A stretch of DNA of 64,000 bases from Gonocerus acuteangulatus (lineage: Eukaryota > Arthropoda > Insecta > Hemiptera > Coreidae): NCBI GenBank assembly GCA_946811695.1, contig OX328123.1, positions 41,137,764-41,201,763 of the forward strand. Reading direction: 5' to 3'. The translations under genes and the position numbers were made by a program. This document shows, piece after piece, positions 32,320-42,228 of this stretch. The notes beneath the pieces were generated by a model. The model was not told where the DNA came from, made no database searches, and was given only the letters and a program-made list of their open reading frames with translations. The first letter of the stretch is position 1. Every line of letters starts with the position of its first letter.

Positions 32320-33678
32320 CTATGACCTCGTGTTCTGAAACACGTTGAGTTTTTTATTAATTGGTTCGGTCGATGTTTCCCTCCTCGAAACAACACAATT
32401 TTCTATTGGGTTTAAACTGCACTCTAAGTCGGCAATCACAATAACCGGATGAAGTATTTTAAATTTGTAATTTTTAAATGAGATAAACGTTCTTTTTTCT
32501 GGCATAATCTGCCTTACGGGAGCCATATTATTACAAAAGCGTTTGTGGTCGTTAAGTTGAATTGAAGTATAAGCAGGGTAAAAACATATTTTGCAGAAAA
32601 ACCTTTTTGATGTGTTTGTTCCCGTCTGTCTTGCGAGTAAACGGGAAAAATGTTTAATTAGACAGTAATGTGACGAATCTTCGTTTTGGAGGAGAAGAAG
32701 ATCAAAATGATCTTTCATTTCATTTTTTGCAACGCGAAGAGGGAAGACATTATGTTTTTCATCAAGCCCGTATACGTTAACTGAAACATCATTGCTCCTT
32801 TCAAATATCGTTATATCCTTTAGAGCAACGGGGAAAACCATATTGTCGAACCGTAAAGGAACATTTACTTGCTGGCATTCCGAAAGCCTGTTATGGTGAG
32901 ATGAGACATAGTTTGATAAAATAGCCCATTTAAAACAATAAATGTCGTTATTTTGTACGTTTATTACCGCTCCGGTATTCGCAATTTCCGAAGGGAGTTT
33001 AAGATAACCGTGAGGTTTTATCGGCACGTATTTGTGCAGTTTTATTAATAACGCATCTATCGTGTCAACAGCCCCACCACTACCTTCAAGTTCTGACTCG
33101 GTGAGTTCCGTTAGTATACTGGTTTTTATTTTAATATATTCCTCTTCTAAGTCGGATGAACTGTCAAATTCTGTCATTGAAGTTTTAAAATTGCCGTCAC
33201 TCGTTTCATTCAGCATATTTGTTAACTGTGTCTCTAATGTGATATTAAATTTTACATTTTTCCACATTAAAATATATTTTTCTAGTATATTTATGACATA
33301 TGGACACATATGATTCAAATATTTTTCTGGTTCATTAATCCGATCTAAATTTTTAAGAAAAACGTGTATAACATTACCGTCTAATGCGGAATATATAATT
33401 TGATACTGTTCATCGGGAACTGCATTAATCCTATAACATTTGCTAGCTTCTATTGGTCTCTTGACAGCTACTGCACCGGGGTTGTTATTGTTTCCTAAAC
33501 CTGACGTACACGGTTTCGAAATGCATGTATTATCATGAACTTTCATTGAGTCCATATACTCCAACCCACAATAGCAGCATTTGCGCTTGCGGCGAGAGCA
33601 ATGAAGTATATTATGACGGGTCAAAGAACCTTTCTTTACATATCTTTTCCCACATAAATCACGCTGGTAGTTTACCAT
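32320..33678 (-). pseudogene. Family B DNA polymerase, N-terminal part
   Basis: Starts at the second Met (33,678) with a C2H2-like finger (CGKRYVKKGSLTRHNILHC) and another Cys cluster (KCCYCGLEY). A long acidic linker follows, then NDIYCFKWAILSNYVSSHHN, a zinc pair (FFCKICFYPA), and exonuclease motif I (VIIADLECSL). It ends by a frame change at 32,320-32,240. The N-terminal extension with zinc fingers is common in arthropod Polinton polymerases. Confidence 0.75.
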
Positions 33679-33816
33679 TTTCTTATTTTTGTGAAAGAAT
33701 CTTATTCTAAATATCAAACTGTTATGAATTGTTTCCCCTTACCATCTCACAAATGCTAATATTTTTCAATTAAATGTAACATTAGTTTATACAAAACATA
33801 ATAATTAAAAGTAATT

Positions 33817-34368
33817 TTATTTTCTACCTGCGAGTTGTTGTTGGTTTAATTCGGGAATGCGTCGGATAAGTATATTGTAGGCTTTGCCTACTCTTCCCAA
33901 GTACAATAAACCTAATGTATCTTCTTTTATTCTCGTAGGGGAGTTATACTCATCCACGACTTCCCTGTGAATAATCCTCAAATACCTCCTTGGCAACCAA
34001 ACTTTTGTCGTGCTTTCAAAATCCTCATTATTGTTTAAATAGGTTATAAGCCCTTGTCCTAAAAACACAAAAAAAAATTATTTATTTGTGTAAACACACA
34101 CACACAAATGTACAATAGTGTAAATAAATAAAGACGAAAGAAAACGTTTCTTACCGTATTCAGTTTCTTCAATAATTTCAAATTTTTTGATGACGTATAT
34201 TTCACCTACAGTTAATGCTGATAGGGTAATGCATTATTCAGCTCTACTTCGTTCAAATTGTCCAAAAATTGTTTCATCTAAAAGCAAAAACTATTTCTTA
34301 CATGCTGACTTGTTTAAGACTACTAAGACAAAATATAAATGATTATTCTTATTACTTACGTGGGCCAT
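33817..34368 (-). CDS. Small three-exon Polinton gene of unknown function
   Basis: Spliced minus-strand gene. Exon 1 codes only ATG-GCC-CAC (34,368-34,360) before GTAAGTAA. Exon 2 is 34,277-34,155, ending in GGTAAGAAA. Exon 3 is 34,058-33,817, after a TTTTTAG acceptor; the exon 2/3 phase is consistent. Exon 2 needs a one-base shift near 34,235 to stay open. Readable segments are FLDNLNEVELNN, LTVGEIYVIKKFEIIEE, STTKVWLPRRYLRII and LGLLYLGRVGKAYNILI. The pattern resembles small beta-rich proteins found in related elements; an OB-like DNA-binding role is a guess. Confidence 0.55.
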
Positions 34369-34420
34369 GGTGACTGGAGAGTTGCTGGGAAACTGTTTGA
34401 TCTTGTCAGTAAATGCAGCT

Positions 34421-34429
34421 CTTTATATA
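34421..34429 (-). promoter_or_regulatory. TATA box for the three-exon gene
   Basis: CTTTATATA on + reads TATATAAAG on minus, about 55 bp upstream of the ATG at 34,368. Confidence 0.45.
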
Positions 34430-34557
34430 CGAATAAAGGTCCGGGTTCTCGTCAATTTTTTTTGGTTGCAACCTTGCAGGTGTTTCCTTATGCAAGTCTC
34501 GTACGTGCAATTCTTGTAAGATCCGCGTTCTTGGAACTTTTTTATGAAGTTATTTTA

Positions 34558-34568
34558 AATATATAAAT
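34558..34568 (+). promoter_or_regulatory. TATA box for the right-end + strand genes
   Basis: AATATATAAATA lies about 40 bp before the ATG at 34,606, so the 34.4-34.6 kb region looks like a divergent promoter. Confidence 0.45.
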
Positions 34569-34605
34569 ACAGGAGATTCTGGGACTCCCACAGCTTCTCT
34601 CCATC

Positions 34606-34707
34606 ATGTCGGGGTACGAACATACTTATTTCTGTGCAAAAGGCGTGTTTTTTCGAATTCACAATGCGTTATATTGTGTTATATTGTTTTTTTCGAACTT
34701 TCTTTGA
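34606..34707 (+). CDS. 33-residue ORF, unrecognised
   Basis: Starts MSGYEHTYFCAKGVFF directly after the TATA-like box and ends in a hydrophobic stretch (CVILFFSNFL). It may be a small gene, a decayed one, or an upstream ORF of the next frame. Confidence 0.3.
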   Translation: MSGYEHTYFCAKGVFFRIHNALYCVILFFSNFL

Positions 34708-34724
34708 TACTAGGGAATCTAAAG

Positions 34725-34928
34725 ATGGCGCACACAATTTTAAATTGTTCACAAGGAGATACCACGTACTCTTTTTATTCGAGTTTTGCTTGTGCAGAGT
34801 GTGCAGATCAAATAATAACGATTAGATCTTTACATTTGATGTCGTGTTCGGAATGCACTCCCGCAGTCGAAGATTATGAACTGGATCTAGTTCTACGATC
34901 TGGCAGAGGGGTTATTTATCCAAGATAA
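34725..34928 (+). CDS. 67-residue Cys-rich protein
   Basis: Starts MAHTILNCSQGDTTYSFYSS and holds two close Cys pairs, CAECAD and CSECTP, a likely zinc site, then an acidic/hydrophobic tail ending SGRGVIYPR. It is clean and compact, suggesting that it was recently functional. Role unknown; small zinc proteins near Polinton ends are often accessory factors (inference). Confidence 0.5.
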   Translation: MAHTILNCSQGDTTYSFYSSFACAECADQIITIRSLHLMSCSECTPAVEDYELDLVLRSGRGVIYPR

Positions 34929-35010
34929 AATCAGCAGGACTTTGAAATGGTAAGCCAAATTCTTTGTTTTATTTTACAAAGGTCTGTTTCACTCCAGTTT
35001 CGTGACGAAA

Positions 35011-35202
35011 ATGTCGGCACCCATCGTGGAAAACCGCTACATATCAGCAGGGAATAATAAACTAATATATGTTTTATATCAATTAAAAAATAAAGCACTA
35101 GATGAGAGCCTAATCTCGTATTCGACTCCGACAGAACAAGTGATTACACAACTCAACAGATTTTCTTTTTTCAAAATAATTTTAAAGAAAATATTTAATT
35201 AA
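35011..35202 (+). CDS. 63-residue ORF, unrecognised
   Basis: Begins MSAPIVENRYISAGNNKLIY and ends in a Phe/Lys-rich segment, about 65 bp inside the right TIR. No motif was recognised. Confidence 0.35.
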   Translation: MSAPIVENRYISAGNNKLIYVLYQLKNKALDESLISYSTPTEQVITQLNRFSFFKIILKKIFN

Positions 35203-35267
35203 AATACTCAAGCAATAAAAATAGAAGAGAGAAGTACCTTCTCCTAAAAAAACAAAACAAAAAAAAA

Positions 35268-35533
35268 CGAATTAACTTTGACATCTGCTCTGGCACAGCT
35301 AGTAACTAATTGCAAATACATCTAAAATAAATCTGTGTGGTGAGTAATGAACTCCAGCAGTTGGAAAAAAGAGTAAAACATGGGAGAGGGAGACGGCAAG
35401 GACCTTGACATTTCATGATTAAAAATAAAAAAAGACAGACTCCTTTAATGCTTCAAGCTATGACCTTGACAAGGAATGCAGACAGGGGTGAATGACCTCT
35501 TACAGGCTCAGAACAGACATTCTTTTAACTACT
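35268..35533. repeat. Right terminal inverted repeat of the Polinton
   Basis: Reverse complement of 6,140-6,410; ends TTAACTACT directly before CCATGG. On the minus strand it carries the same CAGATGTCAAAGTT context as the BIR start, but only a short frame follows. Confidence 0.9.
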
Positions 35534-35539
35534 CCATGG
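35534..35539. other. Target-site duplication of the Polinton, right copy (CCATGG)
   Basis: Identical to 6,134-6,139. Confidence 0.85.
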
Positions 35540-35667
35540 ACCCCTCCATTACTTTTCCCATTAGATTCAAAAGGCTCGTAAATGGAGGGGGATTCACTTT
35601 TACAGCTCCCGCAACGAAAGGGTTAAGTATTTTCATACCCTCTCTGCCTAGCCTTCTAGATAGGCAG

Positions 35668-35762
<95 letters not shown>

Positions 35763-35972
35763 GCAATGAGGGGAAAACCTAAAAGGCCCTCAGGGGATTC
35801 GCCTCGTACATCTCCCCCAGTGTGTGGGACTCTCACCCACCAAAAACCCCTCATTTCTGGTATGATTCCCTCTTGGAACAGCTGCTCTGGCCAATCTTCA
35901 AGAGGGTACCTTATTTTCCCCTAAAGGGGACCAACCGTATTCTCATTACATTTATGAGGGACTAAAGGCAGT

Positions 35973-36030
<58 letters not shown>

Positions 36031-36473
36031 GGTGATTCAAGTCTAAGTAGCCAAACTCCAGGAGGTGATTGTAGACATAATTTCCAACAAAAATGTTTAT
36101 TTGAAGTATGGTCCGATTCCGAAAGGAAAAGGAGCTATGTTCAATTTTCTGTTTTTTAACGTAGTCATGTTTTTTAATAAATAAGAACGGATTGCTCAAA
36201 AACTATTCAAGATAATTACATTCTAATTATACTATCATAAAATAGATAAAATTTCCTTTAAAAAAACAGTAAATTGATTCACAAAAATCATTATTAAAAG
36301 ACACTTTCTGGACGTCCAATAACGAAGTTCTGTTTATATCAATGAATCAGAGTTTTTTCGCGAATTTTTTCCTCAGCCCCCTAACGGACTACAGATTCAA
36401 TACTTACACGAAAACTTCTACATTTAGTAAGAATTAAATCTATGAAAATGAAGTGGAGGTATATTGAGGGATA
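35540..36473. other. Repeat-filled flank, no gene seen
   Basis: Contains (TA)n at 35,671-35,707 joined to a ~54-nt poly-T tract and a GC-richer segment (35,762-35,970) that may be a LINE 3' end on the minus strand. A second (TA)n lies at 35,974-36,027. After it comes CAGGGTGATTCAAGTC, a sequence type seen at transposon ends. Hexamer GGGTTAAG at 35,624-35,631 could be a piggyBac-like terminus. No coding region was recognised. Confidence 0.5.
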
Positions 36474-36478
36474 AATTG

Positions 36479-36638
36479 TGTGATAGATGCAACTGCTTAA
36501 GGGCTGAACAAGTTATTTATTATTTTGTACATGCGAATAAGTGAACGAAGTAGTTTTGTAACACAGATGTGGGAATCCAAGTAGAAAACATATTGAAATA
36601 ATTTGGCTTCATAAATGTTCCAAATTCAGGTTATGACA
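36479..36638 (-). repeat. 3' LTR of the gypsy element
   Basis: 160 bp, TG...CA ends on both strands (TGTCATAACC...ATCACA on minus), nearly identical to 38,448-38,607. Confidence 0.9.
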
Positions 36639-37033
36639 TCTTCTCCCCCCGCCGATGAGCGCTTTCGCCGTATGTTTGCTGATGGATGCTGGTCCCCAAG
36701 CTTCTTTTTAATTTTTCCGCCAACCTCAACGTCGGAAGAGTATTGAGCTGTATTGTTCACTATTTTCCCTTTTGTAAACCCTTTTCCGTTTGGTTTCTGA
36801 ACCCATACTTCCTCATTGACGCTAAAATCTGGAGACTTAGACTTCCGGTCGTGATACACCTTCTGCTTGACGAGTGCCTTGTCAATGTTCCGGAATAAAT
36901 CGGGCTTCATTAAATCGAAAGAAGTTCTTAGTCTTCTACCATAAAGAACTTCTTCTGGTGCCCTACTGATTATTTGTTGAGGTGAACACCGGGAATTAAA
37001 ATGTAACTGCTGCAGTCGAGTTTCCTGGTCCAT
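36626..37033 (-). pseudogene. Gypsy integrase, C-terminal remnant
   Basis: Readable as SRAPEEVLYGRRLRTSFDLM followed by KVYHDRKSKSPDFSVNEEVW and a linker rich in Lys and Arg, typical of the K02A2.6-like gypsy integrase C-terminus. The catalytic core is absent; the frame begins near the internal deletion and runs into the 3' LTR. Confidence 0.75.
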
Positions 37034-37171
37034 GCCTGAGTTCCGTGATGACGAGAAGCGTGTTTTGAAATGAGATAATTTCTTGTCTTTTACATTACAT
37101 AAAGTGGCTCCTGCAGGTAATGGGAGACGAAAAGCAAGAACCCAATCCAGCCCAAATAATGGAACATCTTC

Positions 37172-37366
37172 TCATTTTATAATATAGACGGGTAGCATTT
37201 TAATTCGTTCAAAAGCTTCAACCTGTACTTTTGTTGCTCCTAATACCGTAACTGTGCGGCCAGTATATGCTGTCAGGTCGTTCGCTGGCTTTAACTCACG
37301 TGAGCCTAAAGCTTTCCAAATAGATTCACTAATGACTGAGTGACAGGCTCCAGGATCGTAAAGCAT
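37172..37366 (-). pseudogene. Gypsy aspartic protease remnant
   Basis: The active-site strand reads LYDPGACHSVISESIW, where retropepsins have D-T/S-G-A; Thr is replaced by Pro. ELKPANDLTAYTGRTVTVLG follows. The frame is short and ends before any RT block. Confidence 0.65.
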
Positions 37367-37383
37367 GTTAACACCTTTCTTAT

Positions 37384-38409
37384 TTAACTTCCCTTAAGCA
37401 TAACCTTAGACGCCTTAGTAATATTTTCTTTCAAAGAGTGAATGTTTGATTTAAAAGATTGTGAACTGATGCTTTCTTCATATGAAAAACTGGGGTTGGA
37501 TTTAGAACGAGCACTCAACCGTGATGATAACTTCGATACTGCTCCTCGTTCAATAATAGCATTTCCCGAAACTATGCAAGCTTTTGCGAAATGATTAGGC
37601 CTGTGGCATGCCCTACATGTTGTTTTTCGGGCAGGACAGTCTGAATTCTTGTGCAATTTGTTCCCACATCTGAAACAATGGACTCCCTTTTTTAATTTAA
37701 GCACCCTCTTACTGTGTTTGTCATGGTTAACTTTGTTCACATGATTTTTCTGTCCTAAGCTAAGAGATTGCAAATGGTTTTGTTGGGTGTCAACATTTTC
37801 TAATAGCAGTGCGGTTTTGTGGACGTCTGCGAAAACCGCCTTTGCAGTAGAATGTAATCGTATTAATTCCCGCTGCCAACACTCATTATTAATGCCAATA
37901 ATGAGCTGGTCCCTCATGTGCTCGTCCAGAGTAATCTGAAATTCACAAGAAGAAGATAAGCTTCTTAAATCGTCAATGAAATGTACGGTCTCTCCCTCGT
38001 GCCTATACCTGTGAGCAAATTTTATACGCGCAGTAAGAGGGTTGTCTAGTTTATAAAAAAGCTGCTTTAGGACATCAATAATACTATCTAGACTTTGTTC
38101 ACTTAAATCTTCTGAATAAAAATGGTCTACCAGTACCTTGAATGGCTCTGAACACATATGAGATAGTAAAATATCTCTTTGTAAGCTGTCATCTGTAATC
38201 CCCGATGTCCTCACAGAGATCTTAAAGCGTTGGAGCCAGTATTTCAGTTCTTCACCTTCAGATCCATGAAATGAATCGACCTTAGGATAATTATGATGAA
38301 TCGATCTTACCGTAGCCTCCTGTATTAGTCCCTGAGAACTATTAGAAGATCGCAAGACTGATTGACAATCTTCTTCGATGTTTGTTTTTGTTCCTCTTCT
38401 CTTAGGCAT
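37384..38409 (-). CDS. Gypsy Gag
   Basis: An intact 341-residue capsid/nucleocapsid protein. The central part has YPKVDSFHGSEGEELKYWLQ and FKISVRTSG, typical of gypsy capsid. Two zinc knuckles at ~242-275 read CFRCGNKLHKNSDC and CRACHRPNHFAKAC. It starts 39 bp after the 5' LTR, which is followed by TTGGCGACGAGGAT, a common gypsy primer-site type. Confidence 0.85.
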   Translation of the reverse strand: MPKRRGTKTNIEEDCQSVLRSSNSSQGLIQEATVRSIHHNYPKVDSFHGSEGEELKYWLQRFKISVRTSGITDDSLQRDILLSHMCSEPFKVLVDHFYSEDLSEQSLDSIIDVLKQLFYKLDNPLTARIKFAHRYRHEGETVHFIDDLRSLSSSCEFQITLDEHMRDQLIIGINNECWQRELIRLHSTAKAVFADVHKTALLLENVDTQQNHLQSLSLGQKNHVNKVNHDKHSKRVLKLKKGVHCFRCGNKLHKNSDCPARKTTCRACHRPNHFAKACIVSGNAIIERGAVSKLSSRLSARSKSNPSFSYEESISSQSFKSNIHSLKENITKASKVMLKGS

Positions 38410-38447
38410 TGCTTTGTTTGTGTTTAAAACTTTATCCTCGTCGCCAA

Positions 38448-38607
38448 TGTGATTGATGCAACTGCTTAAGGGCTGAACAAGTTATTTATTATTTTGTACA
38501 TGCGAATAAGTGAACGAAGTAGTTTTGTAACACAGATGTGGGAATCCAAGTAGAAAACATATTGAAATAATTTGGCTTCATAAATGTTCCAAATTCAGGT
38601 TATGACA
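38448..38607 (-). repeat. 5' LTR of the gypsy element
   Basis: 160 bp; the probable primer-binding site lies just inside, at about 38,430-38,447. Confidence 0.9.
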
Positions 38608-38779
38608 AATTGAACGATTGGCTCCCTTTTGACAAAAAAATGTGGCATGTACTTTTGTTACTTTCAAATACCTTGTGTGAAGAAATTCATTTTTTATTGG
38701 CCAAACTGTGGGTATCCATTGCCCAGTCCAGAAGCAAAATAGTAACTGAAAGAAACGATTGGAAAAGTTTTTCATTTGA

Positions 38780-39120
38780 GAGATATGTCACTTTTCGTGT
38801 TTTCCAATATTACCTGACGCGTAAACAAACAGAGCAGATGGTTTTCCAACACGGAAACAGGCAACATACAATTGACCATGCGAGAAACATGGGTTCTCTA
38901 GATTAATACCACAAACACTTACTGACTGCCCTGGGATAGTCAAACTGAGTTCATAGCTCCAATAGCAACACAGTCGTAGGCACTGTAATCAATTGACAGC
39001 AGCTCGATTCAAACTTGCACCATTATTAGTCGAATGTCGCGCTTCACGGGTCTGTCTTAACCGAATTCTTTCACGTTCATTGCGATTTTCACGTTCCTCG
39101 GCTAGTACACTTAGATTGAT
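38780..39120 (-). pseudogene. Helitron helicase relic
   Basis: On the minus strand, PCFSHGQLYVACFRVGKPSA and VYASGNIGKHEK match the C-terminal motif of Pif1-type helicases of Helitrons (usual form FSHGQLYVACSRVGKP). Upstream, LTIPGQSVSVCGINLENP and an Arg/Glu-rich stretch (RERIRLRQTREARH) fit the same or a companion Helitron protein. It is a fragment, with no Rep domain. Confidence 0.7.
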
Positions 39121-39404
39121 AATTAATTTTTTTTTTATTCTTTGAATTTCGGGTTGTTCTGCCTAAATTTGTCCGCTGCCTTCTAGGAGGCATATTTAGT
39201 AAGTCACAAACACACAACTCGCAAATATATATTAATTGGAATTGCATTATTAACATGTGATTCTATTTTCACCTAGTGATTATATGTTCTTATTTATTTA
39301 AATTTTAACGTCCATTATTATTAACAGAGAATTTTAGGACGGGTTATCTATAGGTTAACACCCTTTTCTTGCCAGGATAGGACTGATGCCTTTTCTTTTT
39401 TCAA

Positions 39405-39503
39405 AAGAAAAGCCACCACCCCATAGTGGGAATCGAACCCGCGACCCTTGGCATGGAGTGTTATTTTCTCAAGCCTTAACATTCACGGCCACTGGGTCTC
39501 CAC
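39405..39503 (-). repeat. tRNA-derived SINE fragment
   Basis: On the minus strand, GGAGACCCAGTGGCCGTGA starts a tRNA-like head and GGGTTCGATTCCCACTATGG is a good B box. The cloverleaf does not close (the middle is expanded), so it is not a tRNA gene. Confidence 0.55.
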
Positions 39504-40165
39504 ATGTTCTTATTATTACTGTTATAGTTATAAACTTAAATAAAAACGTATTTTTTTTAAAACAATACAAACAAAGAGTGAATTTTTGCTTATACACAAA
39601 TAACCTAATACGTTAACTGTTAAAAATATTAGAATTGAGAACATATGTTATAATTGAAAAATGGATTTGCGTTAACGAAGTAATAAAGACCCGAAAAGTG
39701 TTGTTTTTAGACTTTATTAGACAATTTTTTTAATTTTTCTCTCCGTAAGAACCATCCTCGTACAGCAAAGAGATGTTTAAATTTCAAGTGACATTTTACC
39801 AAAGACAATTTGTTTTTGAGTAATGTTACCATCGTATAAAATTTGACAAATATTAAAATTAATATTTATACGATACTAATGTCACTCAATTGTATTGCCT
39901 TCCCAGAACCCCTCCACTAACACTTAAACTTTATGGTATGGTATTAAAGCTCTAATTGACCTTTAAGTATTATTACGAATCTTTTGCATGGGAATATAGA
40001 AAAGTGTGGTCTTTTTTACTTTGATAACGCAAATATAAATTAATTTAAATTGCATTATTAACATGTGATTCTATTGTCACCTAGTGATTACTTGTTCTTA
40101 TTTTTTTTTTCTTATAAGCAAATAACCTAATACGTTAACTGTTAAAAATATTATAATTGAGAACA
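39504..40165. other. AT-rich spacer, no gene seen
   Basis: Unclassified AT-rich DNA. Blocks such as TTGCATTATTAACATGTGATT and AACCTAATACGTTAACTG occur twice (about 39,240/40,045 and 39,601/40,125), so an older duplicated repeat is likely. Confidence 0.45.
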
Positions 40166-40422
40166 TATCGTCGATACAAAAGCAAAGTATCGAATGTGAA
40201 AAAACGTATTTTTCATTTTCAATCTTTATTGATTGCTCTTGGACTGATGTAGGGCAAATTTTTGAATCTAAGTTCACTCAGTGAAAGGGGAGAGTAACCA
40301 CTGTCAGAAGGTCGAATCTGCCGACGATTTGACCGCCCAACAGCAAAGTAATAAATAAAAGTTTTTACACTCTGGAAAGTGGTGATTTTCACATGCGATA
40401 CTTTGCATTTGTATCGACGATA
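40166..40422. repeat. MITE with ~30-bp TIRs, copy 1
   Basis: Begins TATCGTCGATACAAAAGCAAAG and ends with the inverted sequence CTTTGCATTTGTATCGACGATA. TA flanks suggest Tc1/mariner-type target duplication. The internal 200 bp is non-coding. Confidence 0.75.
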
Positions 40423-41597
40423 TGCATTTATTTAAAAATGAATTTTCATTAACGAAGTAAAAAAGTCCCGAAAAGTGTTGTTTTTAAACTTTTTCAGGCA
40501 ATTTTTTAAATTTTTCTCTCCGTAAGAACCATCCTCGTAGTTCAAAGAATATTATAAAAAAAAGAATTAGCGAAACTGGTTCAGTTGTTCTCGAGATTTG
40601 CACGTACCAACACATTTAGCGATTCATTTTTATATAATAGATATATTGTCTAAAACATACACTGTCAATCGGAATACTGTTTTTTATGTGCAATATTCGG
40701 CCAAAAAAGCATAGAAAAAAAAAAGTAAAAACTAGAATTTTTGTTTTTGTAATACTTCTAACTGAGATGAAAGTTTTTTCACACATTTGAGATTCGTGGA
40801 AAGTAGATATAGAAGAAATCTCGCTACTACTAAGCTAACAGGCAGTGAATAAAGCTATACTAAATATGAGGGAAAAATATATCTTAATCTCGCTTTGTTT
40901 AACTGTTTGGTAAAGTATTAAATGCATCATTTTATGAGATAAAATCTTGTTTGTTTTCTTATTCAATATTGAACTAAGAATTTAAGCAGATTATTCCAGG
41001 GCTAAATCTCAGTCTTTTTAGCCTATTTTCTTTCTCTCTATAGCACACTAGGCAACAACCGGTCAGCTGCGCAAGATTTGATTCGCCCCGCGACAGGGCC
41101 GCCACATGGGGGGGGGGGGGGAACTGCCCGGCACAGTCGCCCCGGGCCCGGGCTCCCTGGGGGCCCGGGTCCGGCCTCGCTAATTAGAAAAAGTGTATAG
41201 GTTATGTGCTTGTAAAAAGAATATGGTTTAGAAATATAGGCCGGCATAGCCTATATTTATTGGGATCTATATCTATAATCTATATATTTATTGGGATATT
41301 TTTCTTAATGTACATAAACGACAAAACAGTGCAGTCCCAGAATAGTATATTTCATTAGGAGTCTTAATAAAACTACAAGTTCCGAAAGTGACCTTTGCTA
41401 AAAAAAAAAACCCAATTAAAAAAAAAAATAAAATAATATTACACTCCAAATGAGGAAGATCGAGTGAGATGGGGTTTGTCGTTCCTGTGGAATCAAGTGA
41501 GATAGCAACCCGTGCGGCGGCGATCATCAAAGCCTTTTACTGACGACAATTTGGAAAATTCTGTACGTATTTGTATCAGTAGAATTCATCCAACATC
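40423..41597. other. Unclassified region with a GC-rich patch
   Basis: Mostly AT-rich. At 41,060-41,180 a sharply GC-rich segment with a G14 run and GGGCCCGGG blocks resembles the start of some hAT/zinc-finger MYM-type transposons (inference). The Pro/Gly-rich frame there is composition only. No supported gene. Confidence 0.4.
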
Positions 41598-41709
41598 GCC
41601 AACGCCCACAGCCACATTGAATGCACCGGTTCCCGTTGATCACCGAAGTTAAGAAACTTTAGGCGTGGCCAGTACCTGAATGGGTGACCCACCACGTGCT
41701 GTTAGCATT
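41598..41709 (+). repeat. 5S rRNA-derived repeat, copy 1
   Basis: Closely follows 5S rRNA: GCCAACGCCCACAGCCACAT at the 5' end, GATCACCGAAGTTAAG in the middle, GGGTGACC and GTGCTGTTAGCA near the end. Many substitutions disrupt pairing and the internal promoter. The next ~33 bp (TATAAAAGGGTGGCAACC) are shared with the second copy, as in a SINE3-type element. Confidence 0.8.
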
Positions 41710-42082
41710 ATAAAAGGGTGGCAACCTGTAGATAGCCCAGTAGTTGAAATGCTGTAAAAATATTTATTTATTTATTTACGGAGCTTCACAACAGCAAGGC
41801 GATTTGCTCACATAAATGGTTAGTAAAAAAAAAAAAAAAGGAATAAAAAACAATTTAAAATTTATACAAAGACAAAAAAAATGAGAAAATAAAGAAATAG
41901 ATGAAAATAAAATATACAAGAAAAATTACACAGTTAATTAATAAAAATTGAAAAAATTATGATAATAATAAGTAAAATAATTTTTTATTGCAAGATAAAA
42001 ATCATTATTATGTCTGTGTCTGCATTCGTAGAGATTTAATAAGAGGACTTTATTTTCTCTTCTTAAGCCACATCTACGTGTG

Positions 42083-42094
42083 CGGACACACACA

Positions 42095-42181
<87 letters not shown>
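42083..42181. repeat. (CA)n microsatellite
   Basis: About 95 bp of almost pure (AC)n in the LINE 3' UTR. Confidence 0.95.
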
Positions 42182-42183
<2 letters not shown>

Positions 42184-42228
42184 ACAGTGACTCACACACA
42201 TACATCCATACCTGCATACATCCATACC

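Larger units (their letters stand above)
6140..35533. mobile_element. Polinton/Maverick (adintovirus-like) element, complete but decayed and nested
   Basis: A self-synthesising DNA transposon or endogenous virus of 29,394 bp, bounded by TIRs and a 6-bp TSD. It encodes the diagnostic set: family B DNA polymerase, retroviral-type integrase, adenain-like cysteine protease, FtsK/HerA-type packaging ATPase and a capsid protein. Four large insertions (8,077-14,564; 18,736-19,965; 21,309-25,992; 29,068-30,824) add about 14 kb, leaving an ancestral length near 15 kb, which is normal for the group. An internal inverted duplication at 17.5-18.5 kb and many stops show that it is inactive. Capsid genes suggest that it could once have formed virions; that is an inference from the family. 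Confidence 0.9.
36479..38607 (-). mobile_element. Ty3/gypsy element, internally deleted
   Basis: Complete LTR retrotransposon of 2,129 bp on the minus strand with 160-bp LTRs and 5-bp TSD AATTG (36,474-36,478 and 38,608-38,612). It has Gag, a protease remnant and the C-terminal end of integrase, but no reverse transcriptase or RNase H. The element therefore moved, if at all, with help from an autonomous relative. The LTRs differ by about one base (GATAGATGC against GATTGATGC), so insertion is recent. Confidence 0.9.

Noticed and set aside
39405..39503. Candidate tRNA gene on the minus strand
   Set aside because: A good B box but no closing acceptor stem and an oversized middle; better as a SINE.
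41038..41247. Pro/Gly-rich 69-residue frame
   Set aside because: A composition artefact of a GC-rich patch with a G14 run.
41598..41709. Functional 5S rRNA gene
   Set aside because: Too many changes in paired regions and the internal promoter; better as a derived repeat.
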